Shown here: piece by piece, positions 43,734-53,749 of the stretch | Layout of the letters: each line of letters starts with the position of its first letter | Position numbering within the stretch: position 1 is the stretch's first letter | Assembly: GCA_947174945.1 (NCBI GenBank) | Contig: CAMWKZ010000006.1 | Span: 20,479 to 84,478, forward strand | DNA length: 64,000 nucleotides | From: an uncultured Prevotellaceae bacterium | Lineage (GTDB): Bacteria; Bacteroidota; Bacteroidia; Bacteroidales; Bacteroidaceae | Reading direction: 5' to 3' | Position numbers and translations under genes: made by a program | Notes under the pieces: model-generated | Database searches by the model: none | Seen by the model: the letters and a program-made list of their open reading frames with translations, nothing else | What the model was told of the DNA's origin: nothing

Positions 43734-45005
43734 ATGCTATATTATATCTTCCGTTTCTTAGAGCAGTACGACATCCCTGGGGCACACATTTGGTCATACA
43801 TTTCGTTTCGCTCATTGCTGGCTCTCATTTTGTCGCTGTTTATCTCTGCTTGGTTTGGTGAATACTTTATCAAGTGGATGAAGCGTCGTAACATATCTGA
43901 AACAGCACGTAATGCTGACATTGACCCTTTTGGGGTAGAGAAAAAGGGGGTTCCTACGATGGGGGGCATCATTATTATTGTGTCCATCTTGGTGCCTGTA
44001 CTACTGTTGGGACGTATGCGCAATATCTATTTGTTGTTGATGATTGTGACTACTGTATGGTTAGGGTTCCTTGGCTTTATGGATGATTATATTAAAATCT
44101 TCAAGAAGAACAAAGAAGGATTGAGAGGTATCTATAAGATTATAGGACAGGTAAGTATTGGTTTTATCGTTGGATTGACACTATGGCTGAGCCCTGATGC
44201 TGTTGTGCGTGAAAACATGTCTGAGACGAAGCAAAACCAGGAAGTCGTGGTGAAGCATCAAAAGGAGGCAGTTAAGTCGTTGCAAACAACCATTCCTTTT
44301 ATTAAGAACCATAACCTGAATTACTCGGATATCATGTCATTTTGTGGCGAATACAAGGTAGCTGCTGGCTGGGTTTTGTTTGTTATTATGACTATTTTGG
44401 TCGTTACAGCCCTATCAAACGGTGCTAACTTGAATGATGGTATGGATGGTATGTGTGCAGGAAATTCTGCCATTATTGGTGTGACATTATTGATATTCGC
44501 CTATGTATCGTCACATATTGTCTATGCAGCCTATTTCGATATTATGTATATTCCAGGCTCTCAGGAGTTAGTGGTATTTCTAAGTGCTTTCATTGGAGCC
44601 ATGATAGGTTTCTTATGGTATAACGCATTCCCGGCTCAGGTATTCATGGGCGATACAGGTTCATTGACCATTGGAGGCATTATTGGTGTGTGTGCTATCA
44701 TTATCCACAAAGAATTGATGTTGCCTCTGCTCTGTGGAGTCTTCTTTATTGAGAGTCTTAGTGTCATTATTCAGACTCAATGGTTTAAAATTCAGAAGCG
44801 TAAGGGCAAGCGTGTACGTGTATTTCGTTCTACGCCTATTCACGATGCGTTCCGTCGTCTTGACTCACAGCTTGATACTACCAGTACTTATATCTTGAAA
44901 GGATGGCCTCGCCGTCCATTCCATGAGTCGAAGATTACTATCCGTTTCTGGATTACCACAATAATATTAGCAGCATTAACCATTATTACATTGAAAGTAA
45001 GATGA
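43734..45005 (+). CDS. mraY: Phospho-MurNAc-pentapeptide transferase
   Basis: The 423-residue integral membrane enzyme moves phospho-MurNAc-pentapeptide to undecaprenyl phosphate, making lipid I. It has ten predicted helices, with KKGVPTMGGIIIIVSI, FLGFMDDYIKIFKKN, LSNGANLNDGMDGM and FMGDTGSLTIGG. The stretch about 160-205, rich in polar residues, is longer than in E. coli and typical of Bacteroidota. Its stop overlaps the murD start by four bases. Confidence 0.96.
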   Translation: MLYYIFRFLEQYDIPGAHIWSYISFRSLLALILSLFISAWFGEYFIKWMKRRNISETARNADIDPFGVEKKGVPTMGGIIIIVSILVPVLLLGRMRNIYLLLMIVTTVWLGFLGFMDDYIKIFKKNKEGLRGIYKIIGQVSIGFIVGLTLWLSPDAVVRENMSETKQNQEVVVKHQKEAVKSLQTTIPFIKNHNLNYSDIMSFCGEYKVAAGWVLFVIMTILVVTALSNGANLNDGMDGMCAGNSAIIGVTLLIFAYVSSHIVYAAYFDIMYIPGSQELVVFLSAFIGAMIGFLWYNAFPAQVFMGDTGSLTIGGIIGVCAIIIHKELMLPLLCGVFFIESLSVIIQTQWFKIQKRKGKRVRVFRSTPIHDAFRRLDSQLDTTSTYILKGWPRRPFHESKITIRFWITTIILAALTIITLKVR

Positions 45006-46333
45006 GCAAGATAGTTATTTTAGGAGCAGGTGAGAGCGGTGCAGGTGCTGCTGTTCTGGCTAAGAAGAAAGGCTTTGAGGTCTTTGTCAGTGATATGTCA
45101 AAGATTAGTGATAAGTATAAGAAATTGCTGGATGACCATCACATAAATTGGGAGGAAGGCCACCATTCGGAGGAAAAAATACTCAGTGCCGACGAAATTA
45201 TTAAGAGTCCTGGCATACCAGATACAGCACCTATGATTCAGAAAATTAAGGAGCAGGGTATTCATATTATCAGTGAGATAGAGTTTGCAGGGCGCTACAC
45301 TGATTCAAAGATGATTTGCATTACGGGCTCTAATGGTAAGACAACTACGACCAGTCTTATTTATCACATCTTTAAGAAGGCTGGCTATGATGCTGGACTG
45401 GCTGGTAATATTGGTAATTCATTGGCTTTGCAGGTGGCAGAAGACCCACACGAATATTATATTATCGAGCTGAGTTCTTTCCAGCTTGACAACATGTATG
45501 ATTTTCGTGCCAATATCGCTATATTGCTGAATATTACGCCAGACCATCTGGACCGCTATGACTTTAAGATGCAGAATTATGTTGATTCAAAGATGCGCAT
45601 CATCCAGAATCAGACTCCACAAGATGCTTTTATCTATTGGAATGATGACCCCATCATCAAGAAAGAACTAGAGAAATATGATATTAAAGCTATCCAGTAT
45701 CCATTCTCTGAACTAAAAGAGAAGGGCTCTATTGGCTATATTGAGGAGGGACAGTATAAACTTGAGAAGCCAGAGCCATTTAACATGGAGCAGGAGTTAC
45801 TCAGCCTAACAGGCAAACATAATATTTACAATTCGCTGGCTGCAGGTATTGCCACTAATATAGCAGGTATTCAGAAGGATGTCATTCGCAAAAGTCTTAG
45901 CGACTTCCCTGGTGTAGAGCATCGATTGGAAAAAGTATGTACCGTGCGTGGCGTACAGTATATTAACGACTCAAAGGCTACCAATGTAGATGCTTGTTGG
46001 TATGCACTGGAATCAATGAAAACTAAGACTATTCTCATCATAGGTGGTAAGGACAAAGGTAATGATTACGCCCCTATTAAGCCACTTGTTCATGAGAAGT
46101 GTGCTGGACTGGTCTACCTTGGTGCCGATAATCAAAAACTACATGACAACTTTGATTCACTGGGCATCCCAGTGCGTGACACCCATTCTATGAAGGAGTG
46201 CGTTCAGACTTGCTATGAGATGGCAGAGCCAGGTATGACGGTACTACTTTCACCCTGTTGTGCCTCTTTCGACCTGTTCAAGAATATGGAAGACCGTGGG
46301 GAGCAATTTAAGGAATTAGCAAGAAATCTTTAA
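45002..46333 (+). CDS. murD: UDP-MurNAc-L-alanine:D-glutamate ligase
   Basis: The 443-residue Mur ligase adds D-glutamate to the peptidoglycan precursor. Motifs: ILGAGESGAGAAVLA at the start, ITGSNGKTTTTSLIYHIF (ATP), YIIELSSFQLDNM, NITPDHLDRYD, VEHRLEKV and NDSKATNVDACWYAL. It overlaps mraY by four bases (ATGA) and is followed three bases later by ftsW. Confidence 0.96.
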   Translation: MSKIVILGAGESGAGAAVLAKKKGFEVFVSDMSKISDKYKKLLDDHHINWEEGHHSEEKILSADEIIKSPGIPDTAPMIQKIKEQGIHIISEIEFAGRYTDSKMICITGSNGKTTTTSLIYHIFKKAGYDAGLAGNIGNSLALQVAEDPHEYYIIELSSFQLDNMYDFRANIAILLNITPDHLDRYDFKMQNYVDSKMRIIQNQTPQDAFIYWNDDPIIKKELEKYDIKAIQYPFSELKEKGSIGYIEEGQYKLEKPEPFNMEQELLSLTGKHNIYNSLAAGIATNIAGIQKDVIRKSLSDFPGVEHRLEKVCTVRGVQYINDSKATNVDACWYALESMKTKTILIIGGKDKGNDYAPIKPLVHEKCAGLVYLGADNQKLHDNFDSLGIPVRDTHSMKECVQTCYEMAEPGMTVLLSPCCASFDLFKNMEDRGEQFKELARNL

Positions 46334-46336
46334 TCT

Positions 46337-47587
46337 ATGAATAAAAAGGTAGGCGGAATATTTAAGGGCGATAAGGTCATCTGGATGGTCTTTTTCTTCC
46401 TCTGTATGATTAGTATCGTGGAAGTTTTTTCTGCTTCCAGCGGACTGACATATAAGAGCCATAATTATATTGGGCCTATTGTATATCATACGAGTACCAT
46501 TGTCTTTGGTGTGTTGGTGGCTATTGTTACTCTCAATATCCCATGTCGGTATTTCAAGTTGTTTACGCCTTTCCTCATATTGCTTAGTGTTACTACATTA
46601 TTATGGGTGTTGGTTGCTGGTACGAAGGTAGGTGATGCAGGACGATGGCTTAATTTCTTTGGCTTTACATTCCAACCATCCGAGATTGCTAAGGGAACGG
46701 TCGTGTTAGCTGTAGCACAAATTCTCAGTGCAATGCAGCGTGATAATGGTGCTGACAAGAATGCTTTTAAGTGGATTCTCTGGATTACCATTCCAGCCTG
46801 CGTATTGATTGGTCTTGAAAACCTGTCTACGTCAGCCATGTTGTTTGCTATTGTTTTTCTGATGATGTTTTTCGGCTTGGTGCCTTTGCGTCAGCTGGGC
46901 AAGCTGGTTGCTATTATCGCTTTCATGGGTATTTTTGCCATTTCGATGATTTTGATTGTAGGTCACGACACGACTCAGGACGACCAGCAACTGGCAAAAA
47001 CGGAACAAATTGACCAGCCAAAGAAGAAAAACGCCATAGAGAAAATGTTCCACCGTGCTGACACATGGAAAAGCCGTATCCTGAAATTTAGGAAGGACGA
47101 AGTGGCACCGCAAGATTACGACCTCGACAAGGATGCTCAGGTAGCTCATGCTAACATTGCTATCGTAGCCAGCGGCATTGTAGGCAAAGGGCCTGGTCAA
47201 TCGGTGGAGCGCGATTTTCTTGCACAAGCCTTCTCTGACTTCATTTATGCTATCATCATTGAGGAATTGGGTATTGTCGGAGCTGCCTTTGTTGTCTTTC
47301 TCTACATTATTTTACTTTATCGTTGTGCCCGCATAGCCTCTCGCTGTGAAAATAACTTTCCTGCTTTTCTTGTTATGGGACTTGGACTATTGTTGGTTAT
47401 ACAGGCTACGTTTAACATGATGGTAGCCGTTGGACTGGCTCCTGTCACGGGACAGCCTCTGCCACTTATCTCGAAAGGTGGTACGTCGACCATCATTAAT
47501 TGCGCTTATATCGGAGCGATACTGAGTGTTAGTCGTTCGGCCAAGGTGAAGAAAGAAGAAAATATCGGCAAAAGTATGCCGCAATAA
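46337..47587 (+). CDS. ftsW: Septal peptidoglycan glycosyltransferase FtsW (SEDS family)
   Basis: The 416-residue SEDS membrane protein polymerises lipid II at the septum together with the FtsI transpeptidase. Features include about ten transmembrane segments, VGDAGRWLNFFGFTFQPSEIAKG (catalytic loop region), GQSVERDFLAQAFSDFIYAIIIEELG and GLAPVTGQPLPLISKGGTS near the end. A charged periplasmic or cytoplasmic loop (about 215-255, KTEQIDQPKKKN) is longer than in E. coli. It lies between murD and murG as usual. Confidence 0.95.
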   Translation: MNKKVGGIFKGDKVIWMVFFFLCMISIVEVFSASSGLTYKSHNYIGPIVYHTSTIVFGVLVAIVTLNIPCRYFKLFTPFLILLSVTTLLWVLVAGTKVGDAGRWLNFFGFTFQPSEIAKGTVVLAVAQILSAMQRDNGADKNAFKWILWITIPACVLIGLENLSTSAMLFAIVFLMMFFGLVPLRQLGKLVAIIAFMGIFAISMILIVGHDTTQDDQQLAKTEQIDQPKKKNAIEKMFHRADTWKSRILKFRKDEVAPQDYDLDKDAQVAHANIAIVASGIVGKGPGQSVERDFLAQAFSDFIYAIIIEELGIVGAAFVVFLYIILLYRCARIASRCENNFPAFLVMGLGLLLVIQATFNMMVAVGLAPVTGQPLPLISKGGTSTIINCAYIGAILSVSRSAKVKKEENIGKSMPQ

Positions 47588-47600
47588 GAAATATAATTCG

Positions 47601-47608
47601 TAATTTTG
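47601..47608 (+). promoter_or_regulatory. Candidate internal -7 element ahead of murG
   Basis: TAATTTTG lies in the 38-base gap between ftsW and murG, the longest gap in the first two-thirds of the cluster. No TTTG lies at the proper distance. It could give extra transcription of murG-ftsZ, but the support is weak. Confidence 0.3.
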
Positions 47609-47625
47609 CAAGGTTTAGATACTAT

Positions 47626-48732
47626 ATGAGCGAATTAAGAGTGATTATCAGTGGTGGTGGAACGGGAGGCCATATCTTTCCTGCCGTGTCAATTGCCAAT
47701 GCCATCAAGACCTTGCGCCCTGATGCTAAGATTCTGTTTGTGGGGGCTCAGGGACGCATGGAAATGCAGCGTGTACCAGCCGCAGGATATGAGATAGAAG
47801 GGTTGCCCATTAGAGGATTTCTTCGTCCGCTATGGCGGTTGGGCAATATCGGAGTAGCCCTTGACTATCTGCGTAGCAAGTGGCTTGCTAAAAAGTTGCT
47901 GCGTCGTTTCAAGCCACAAGTGGCAGTGGGTGTTGGCGGCTATGCCAGTAGTGCTGCCCTTGGAGCTGCCAATAGTTTGGGCATTCCCACTCTGTTACAG
48001 GAGCAGAATAGCTATGCAGGTCTGGCTAATAAGACGTTGGCTAAAAATGCTGCTAAGATATGTGTAGCCTATGAAGGGATGGAACGTTTCTTCCCAGCTG
48101 ATAAGATTATGCTCACTGGCAATCCTGTACGCCAGCAACTACTATCGACTGCTATCAACCATGACGATGCTGTACGTTCTTTCGGCCTTGACCCATCTAA
48201 GAGAATAGTGCTCATTGTAGGTGGTAGTTTGGGAGCCCGAACTTTGAACGAGAGCGTTATGCAACATTTGGACCTGATTCGCCAGAGTGGTGTACAGTTT
48301 ATCTGGCAGACGGGTAAGTACTATAGCGCAGAAATCAGTGAGCGCATGAAAGGACAGAATATACCCAACCTTATTGTTACCGACTTTATTAGCGATATGG
48401 GAGCCGCCTACAAGGCTGCTGATATTGTAGTTAGTCGTGCCGGAGCAGGCTCTATCAGCGAGTTCTGCTTATTGGGTAAGCCCGTCATTCTTGTACCCTC
48501 ACCCAATGTAGCTGAAGACCATCAGACAAGGAATGCTATGGCTTTAGTCAACAAGCAAGCTGCCCTTTACGTGAAAGATGTTGAGGCTGCTAAGTTGCTA
48601 CTCCCTCTGGCTGTCGATACCGTCAAGGACGATACCAAGTTGCAGAGCCTGCATGAGAACATCCAGAAGATGGCTCTGCCCGATTCAGCCGACATTATTG
48701 CGAAAGAAGTAATCAAATTAGCAGAACAATGA
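47626..48732 (+). CDS. murG: UDP-GlcNAc:lipid I GlcNAc transferase MurG
   Basis: The 368-residue glycosyltransferase converts lipid I to lipid II on the inner face of the membrane. It shows ISGGGTGGHIFPAVSIANAI, VGVGGYASSAALGAA, LLQEQNSYAGLANK, GGSLGARTLNESV and SRAGAGSISEFCLLGKPVILVPSP. The stop overlaps the murC start by four bases. Length and order in the cluster are normal. Confidence 0.96.
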   Translation: MSELRVIISGGGTGGHIFPAVSIANAIKTLRPDAKILFVGAQGRMEMQRVPAAGYEIEGLPIRGFLRPLWRLGNIGVALDYLRSKWLAKKLLRRFKPQVAVGVGGYASSAALGAANSLGIPTLLQEQNSYAGLANKTLAKNAAKICVAYEGMERFFPADKIMLTGNPVRQQLLSTAINHDDAVRSFGLDPSKRIVLIVGGSLGARTLNESVMQHLDLIRQSGVQFIWQTGKYYSAEISERMKGQNIPNLIVTDFISDMGAAYKAADIVVSRAGAGSISEFCLLGKPVILVPSPNVAEDHQTRNAMALVNKQAALYVKDVEAAKLLLPLAVDTVKDDTKLQSLHENIQKMALPDSADIIAKEVIKLAEQ

Positions 48733-50105
48733 ATACAAACGATATCAAAGCAGTTTATTTCGTAGGAGCTGGTGGCATTGGCATGAGTGCTATTGCCCGT
48801 TATTTCCTTAAAAAAGGACTTGTCGTGGCTGGTTACGACAAAACACCCAGTACCCTGACCCAACAGTTGGAAAAAGAAGGTATGCTCATCCACTACGAAG
48901 AAAACGTTGACGAGATACCCCATGCCTGTAAGCAGCCTGCATCATGTTTGGTTATCTATACACCAGCCATTCCTGAAGAACATCAGGAACTGCAGTTTTT
49001 CTGCCACAATGGTTTTGAGATACAGAAGCGTGCTCAAGTGCTGGGCACCCTGACCCGCCAGCATAAAGGGCTTTGTGTTGCAGGTACGCATGGCAAGACA
49101 ACGACATCGACCATGTGTGCCCATATCATGCACCAGAGCCACTTGGACTGCAATGCCTTTTTAGGCGGTATCTCCAAGAATTATGGTACCAACTATATAC
49201 TTTCTGACAGCGATTATGTGGTTATTGAAGCCGACGAGTTCGACCGTTCCTTTCACTGGCTGTCACCTTATATGACGGTTATTACCTCGACAGACCCAGA
49301 CCACTTAGACATCTATGGTACGAAAGAAGCCTACCTTGAGAGTTTCCGCCATTACACTGAGCTTATCCAGCCTGAAGGAGCCTTGATAATTCACCGTGGA
49401 TTAGAAATGCAGGCACATCAGCCTGACGGGGTGCGCTACTATGACTATGCGCTGACAGAAGGTGACTTCCACGCCGAGAATATTCGCATTGAGAATGGCG
49501 AGATAACCTTTGATTTTATCTCTCCCATTGAGTCGGTGAAGAATATTGAGTTAGGTCAGCCCGTTCCCATCAATATTGAGAATGGCATTGCCGCTATGGC
49601 TATGGCTCAGTTAGCAGGTTGTACGGCTGAGGAATTGCGCTACGGTATGAAGACCTATGGAGGCGTAGACCGCCGTTTCGACTTTAAGATAAAGACAGAC
49701 CGTCTGGTCTTTTTGAGCGACTATGCACACCACCCGAAAGAAATTTTCCAAAGTGCCAAGAGCATTTGTGAGTTGTATAAGAACCGTAAGATTACGGCTA
49801 TCTTCCAGCCACACCTTTATACTCGCACCCGTGATTTCTATAAGGACTTTGCCGACGCACTGAGCCAACTTGATGAGGTTGTTCTTACTGAGATATACCC
49901 AGCTCGTGAACAACCTATTGAAGGAATCACCTCACAGCTTATCTATGACAATCTACGCCCAGGCATTGAGAAGCATCTGATTCAGAAGTCTGAGGTGCTG
50001 GAGTATGTCAAAGAGCACACCTTCGATGTTCTCATCGTACTGGGAGCTGGCGACCTTGACAATATGGTGCCGCAAATCACCAAGTTGCTCAACAGCAAGT
50101 TGTAA
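48729..50105 (+). CDS. murC: UDP-MurNAc:L-alanine ligase
   Basis: The 458-residue Mur ligase starts the stem peptide by adding L-alanine to UDP-MurNAc. Motifs: YFVGAGGIGMSAIARYFL, CVAGTHGKTTTSTMCAHIM, EADEFDRSFHWLSP, TSTDPDHLDIYG, YGGVDRRFDF and SDYAHHPKEI. It overlaps murG by four bases and precedes ftsQ. No murB or ddl follows it, unlike the E. coli order. Confidence 0.96.
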   Translation: MNTNDIKAVYFVGAGGIGMSAIARYFLKKGLVVAGYDKTPSTLTQQLEKEGMLIHYEENVDEIPHACKQPASCLVIYTPAIPEEHQELQFFCHNGFEIQKRAQVLGTLTRQHKGLCVAGTHGKTTTSTMCAHIMHQSHLDCNAFLGGISKNYGTNYILSDSDYVVIEADEFDRSFHWLSPYMTVITSTDPDHLDIYGTKEAYLESFRHYTELIQPEGALIIHRGLEMQAHQPDGVRYYDYALTEGDFHAENIRIENGEITFDFISPIESVKNIELGQPVPINIENGIAAMAMAQLAGCTAEELRYGMKTYGGVDRRFDFKIKTDRLVFLSDYAHHPKEIFQSAKSICELYKNRKITAIFQPHLYTRTRDFYKDFADALSQLDEVVLTEIYPAREQPIEGITSQLIYDNLRPGIEKHLIQKSEVLEYVKEHTFDVLIVLGAGDLDNMVPQITKLLNSKL

Positions 50106-50120
50106 ATGGTTAAATTGTAA

Positions 50121-50906
50121 GTGAATATGACATTCAACTGGAAAAAGATAGCTATCATAACGACAGACGTCATATTGGCCGTCTATCTGCTACTGGCCGT
50201 CACGGCATTCAACCGCCCAGACGAGCAGGGTAATGTATGCAGTGAGGTTAGCATCAATATCCAGGACGGTCTCTCTAAGGGATTTCTGAATGCCAATGAA
50301 ATTAAGTCACAGCTACAGCGCGCCAAACTCTATCCGTTGGGCGACTTTATGGTGCAGGTTGACACTCGTCGTATAGAGGAAGCTCTGCTGCAAAATCCGC
50401 TTGTAGAAAAAGCTCAGTGCTATAAGACTCAGACAGGGCGTGTCAATATTGAGCTGGTGCAGCGTATGCCTATCATCCGTGTTAAGGCTAATAATGGCGA
50501 CGACTATTACATTGATGAGCATAGTAATATCATGCCTAACGTTCACTATGTCAGCAATCTGGTAGTGGCTACAGGCTATATTACGAAGCAATATGCACAG
50601 AAAACTTTGTCGCAGATAGGTAACTATCTCATTCATCATCCCCTGTGGCGTAGTCAGGTGGAGCAAGTCAATGTCTTGTCTGACGGAACGATAGAATTGG
50701 TGCCGCGTGTGGGCGACCATATTATCTATCTGGGTAAGCCCACTGACCTTGACAAGAAGTTTGACCGTTTGGAAAAGTTTTATCGCTATGGCCTGAGTCA
50801 GGCTGGCTGGAACAAGTACTCTTATATCAGCTTGGAGTTCAACAACCAGATTATCTGTAAGAAGCGTAAGATGTCCAGACCTCCTGTTGTCAGTGACCAA
50901 TTATAA
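50121..50906 (+). CDS. ftsQ: Divisome protein FtsQ
   Basis: The 261-residue protein has one N-terminal membrane helix (ITTDVILAVYLLLAVTAF, about 12-29), then a POTRA-like part (about 40-110, FMVQVDTRRIEEALLQNPLVEKAQCYKTQ) and a beta domain (about 115-250). This is the FtsQ/DivIB layout, and the place between murC and ftsA fits. It links cytoplasmic and periplasmic divisome parts. The frame begins with GTG at 50121. The ATG at 50127 (MTFNWKKIAI) is just as likely the true start. Confidence 0.88.
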   Translation: MNMTFNWKKIAIITTDVILAVYLLLAVTAFNRPDEQGNVCSEVSINIQDGLSKGFLNANEIKSQLQRAKLYPLGDFMVQVDTRRIEEALLQNPLVEKAQCYKTQTGRVNIELVQRMPIIRVKANNGDDYYIDEHSNIMPNVHYVSNLVVATGYITKQYAQKTLSQIGNYLIHHPLWRSQVEQVNVLSDGTIELVPRVGDHIIYLGKPTDLDKKFDRLEKFYRYGLSQAGWNKYSYISLEFNNQIICKKRKMSRPPVVSDQL

Positions 50907-50933
50907 ATAGTAAATCGTAAATAACAAGTAATA

Positions 50934-52388
50934 ATGACGCAAAGGGAATTTATCGTAGCTATTGAGCTGGGGTCATCCAAGATGACCGGTATTGCGGGCA
51001 AGAAGAATCTTGACGGCAGCATTCAGGTGTTAGCCTGTGTCAAGGAAGACTCCTCTTCGTGCATTCGCAAAGGTGTAGTTTACAACATCGACAAGACAGC
51101 TAAATGTCTGACCACCATCGTTAACAAGTTGCAGAAGCAGCTTCAAGCCACCATCACTCAGGTATATGTTGGTGTGGGTGGCCAGTCTATCCGCTCTGTC
51201 CGTAATGTCATCACCAAGAAACTGCCTGCTGAGACATCCGTCACACAGGATATGTTGATTGAGCTGATGGATGCTAATCGCAACATGAGATACCCTGACT
51301 TAGAGATTGTTGACGCAGCGGTACAGGAATACAAGGTTGGCTCACAATACCAGTTAGACCCTGTCGGCATTCCTTGCACTCATATTGAGGGTAACTTCCT
51401 CAATATCCTGCAGCGAAAGGCTTTTTATAAGAACCTGAACAGGTGCTTCGAGGTTGCTAACATCAACGTGGCCGAGATGTATCTCGCTCCGCTTGCACTA
51501 GCCGATAGTGTGCTGACCGAGGCAGAGCGTCGTTCAGGATGCGCATTGGTAGACTTGGGTGCTGACACGACCACCATCAGTGTTTACTTTAAGAACATCT
51601 TGCGTTATCTGGCCGTTATCCCCTTAGGTTCCAGTAACATCACCAAAGATATTGCTTCACTGCAGATGGAAGAGGCTGACGCTGAGAAGATGAAGCTGAA
51701 GTACGGGCGTGCGTATACCGATAATAATGACATCGACAACAACATGAAATACTCCATCGACAGTGAGCGTCAGGTGGAGACCCGCAAGTTCATTGAGATT
51801 GTCGAGGGGCGTCTGGAGGAAATCATAGCCAACGTGTGGTGCATGGTGCCTGAGGAATACTGCGATAAGTTGCTGGGCGGCATCATCCTGACAGGTGGCG
51901 GTAGCAATATGGCTGATATTGCCATAGCATTCCAAAACTATACGCACGTTGATAAAGTCCGTATTGCTAAGTTTGTCACTCAGACCATCATTTCTAAGAT
52001 TGGCGATATCAATGCCCGCGACGGACGGTTCAATACCGTGCTCGGATTGCTTGCCAAGGGCGATATCAACTGCGCTGGTGACAGGCGCAATTCTAATGGT
52101 GACCTATTTGCAGCACCGAAGCCAGAGCAGGGTGATGCTCCCGGCGAGCAGCGTCGTCCGCGCCAAGCATCAGAGACCCCACAAGGTGTGGTGCGCACTG
52201 CTGAGGAGATACGCCGTGCCGAGGAGGAGATTCGCCAGAAGAAAGAGGAGGAAGAGCGTATAGCCCGTGAGAAGGCAGAGGAAGAAGCTCGCCGCATTGC
52301 TGAGGAGAAGCGCAGGAACAGCCCCTTCAACAAGTTAGGTCGCTGGCTCAAGAAAGCTGCTTCGGAGATTGTCAAGGAAGACGAATAA
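50934..52388 (+). CDS. ftsA: Divisome actin-like protein FtsA
   Basis: The 484-residue actin-fold ATPase tethers FtsZ to the membrane. Motifs: FIVAIELGSSKMTGIAGKK (phosphate 1), the 1C subdomain near QVYVGVGGQSIRSV, GCALVDLGADTTTISVYF (phosphate 2) and GGIILTGGGSNM (adenosine site). A long charged extension (about 400-465, Glu/Arg/Lys/Ala coiled coil) precedes an amphipathic C-terminal helix (FNKLGRWLKKAASEIV) that should bind the membrane. The extension is longer than in E. coli. It starts 27 bases after ftsQ. Confidence 0.95.
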   Translation: MTQREFIVAIELGSSKMTGIAGKKNLDGSIQVLACVKEDSSSCIRKGVVYNIDKTAKCLTTIVNKLQKQLQATITQVYVGVGGQSIRSVRNVITKKLPAETSVTQDMLIELMDANRNMRYPDLEIVDAAVQEYKVGSQYQLDPVGIPCTHIEGNFLNILQRKAFYKNLNRCFEVANINVAEMYLAPLALADSVLTEAERRSGCALVDLGADTTTISVYFKNILRYLAVIPLGSSNITKDIASLQMEEADAEKMKLKYGRAYTDNNDIDNNMKYSIDSERQVETRKFIEIVEGRLEEIIANVWCMVPEEYCDKLLGGIILTGGGSNMADIAIAFQNYTHVDKVRIAKFVTQTIISKIGDINARDGRFNTVLGLLAKGDINCAGDRRNSNGDLFAAPKPEQGDAPGEQRRPRQASETPQGVVRTAEEIRRAEEEIRQKKEEEERIAREKAEEEARRIAEEKRRNSPFNKLGRWLKKAASEIVKEDE

Positions 52389-52414
52389 CATTATCACGAA
52401 AGAAAGGAATAACT

Positions 52415-53749
52415 ATGGCAGACAATAACATATTGCTCGACTTCGGCGAGCCTGAAAAGGAGAATAGCATCATTAAGGTAATTGGTGTAGGAGGCGGTGG
52501 CGGCAATGCCGTTAACCACATGTATCGCGAAGGCATTCACGATGTGACCTTCGTACTTTGCAACACCGACAATCAGGCACTCAACGACTCACCTGTCCCT
52601 GTGCATTTGCAACTTGGCAAGGAGGGACTTGGTGCTGGCAACAAGCCAGAGAAAGCACGTGCCGCTGCTGAGGAGAGCCTTGACGACATTAAGCAGATGC
52701 TCACCGATGGCACCCGTATGGCCTTCATCACGGCTGGTATGGGCGGTGGCACTGGCACGGGTGCAGCACCCGTCATTGCCCGTATATCGAAAGAGCTGGG
52801 CATCCTGACCGTCGGTATCGTTACCATCCCCTTCCGTTTTGAGGGAGACCGTAAGATTGACCAGGCACTGGATGGTGTCGAGGAGATGTCGAAGCACGTT
52901 GATGCCCTGTTGGTCATCAACAACGAGCGACTGCGCGAAATCTATCCAGAGCTGACCGTACTCGATGCCTTTGGCAAGGCTGACGATACGTTGTCGGTAG
53001 CCGCCAAGTCGATAGCAGAGATTATTACCGTCCACGGACTTATCAACCTTGACTTCAACGACGTGAGGACGGTGTTGAAGGACGGTGGTGTGGCTATCAT
53101 GTCAACGGGCTACGGCGAGGGCGAAGGTCGTGTGCGCAAGGCTATTGACGATGCTTTGAACTCACCGCTGCTCAACGAGAATGACGTGTTTAACTCCAAG
53201 AAGATATTGCTCAGTATCTCCTTCGCCGGCACTAAGGATGGCAAGGACTCGCTGATGATGGAGGAAATGAACGATGTCAACGACTTTATGGGCAAGTTTG
53301 GCAACGACTTTGAAATCAAGTGGGGACTGGCTGTTGACCCAGAACTGGGCAAGAAAGTAAAAGTTACCATTCTGGCTACTGGTTTCGGTATCGACCGCGT
53401 GGATGGTATGTCTGGCCACCGTCAGCGCCTGAACACGCAGGAGGAGGCCACCCGACTGGCCGAGCGTCAGGAACAGGAGGCTGCCAAGGAAGACCGTCGC
53501 AACCGCTACTATGGCAACGAAGGTGCTAACAAGCACTATAAGCGCCGTCCGCACATCTATCTGTTCCGTCCTGAAGACCTTGACAACGACGATGTTATCT
53601 CAGCCGTTGAGCAGACACCTACCTACAAGCGTACCCGTGAGATACTGGATAGCATCTATCAGCAGGCCGTAGGCGAACATCCTCAGCAGGCTGCTGAGTC
53701 GGGAAAGCCGACGGAGCAACCCTTCCAAGGAACAATTAAGTTTGGTTAA
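52415..53749 (+). CDS. ftsZ: Cell division GTPase FtsZ
   Basis: The 444-residue tubulin-like GTPase forms the Z ring. Motifs: IKVIGVGGGGGNAVNHM, FITAGMGGGTGTGAAPVIA (tubulin signature), VTIPFRFEGDRKIDQAL, the catalytic-loop region NLDFNDVRTVLKDGG and the C-terminal VKVTILATGFG. The linker is about 100 residues and ends QPFQGTIKFG. I see no IPAFLRK-like C-terminal peptide of the proteobacterial type. It is the last gene of the dcw cluster and its stop overlaps that of the convergent sugar kinase. Confidence 0.97.
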   Translation: MADNNILLDFGEPEKENSIIKVIGVGGGGGNAVNHMYREGIHDVTFVLCNTDNQALNDSPVPVHLQLGKEGLGAGNKPEKARAAAEESLDDIKQMLTDGTRMAFITAGMGGGTGTGAAPVIARISKELGILTVGIVTIPFRFEGDRKIDQALDGVEEMSKHVDALLVINNERLREIYPELTVLDAFGKADDTLSVAAKSIAEIITVHGLINLDFNDVRTVLKDGGVAIMSTGYGEGEGRVRKAIDDALNSPLLNENDVFNSKKILLSISFAGTKDGKDSLMMEEMNDVNDFMGKFGNDFEIKWGLAVDPELGKKVKVTILATGFGIDRVDGMSGHRQRLNTQEEATRLAERQEQEAAKEDRRNRYYGNEGANKHYKRRPHIYLFRPEDLDNDDVISAVEQTPTYKRTREILDSIYQQAVGEHPQQAAESGKPTEQPFQGTIKFG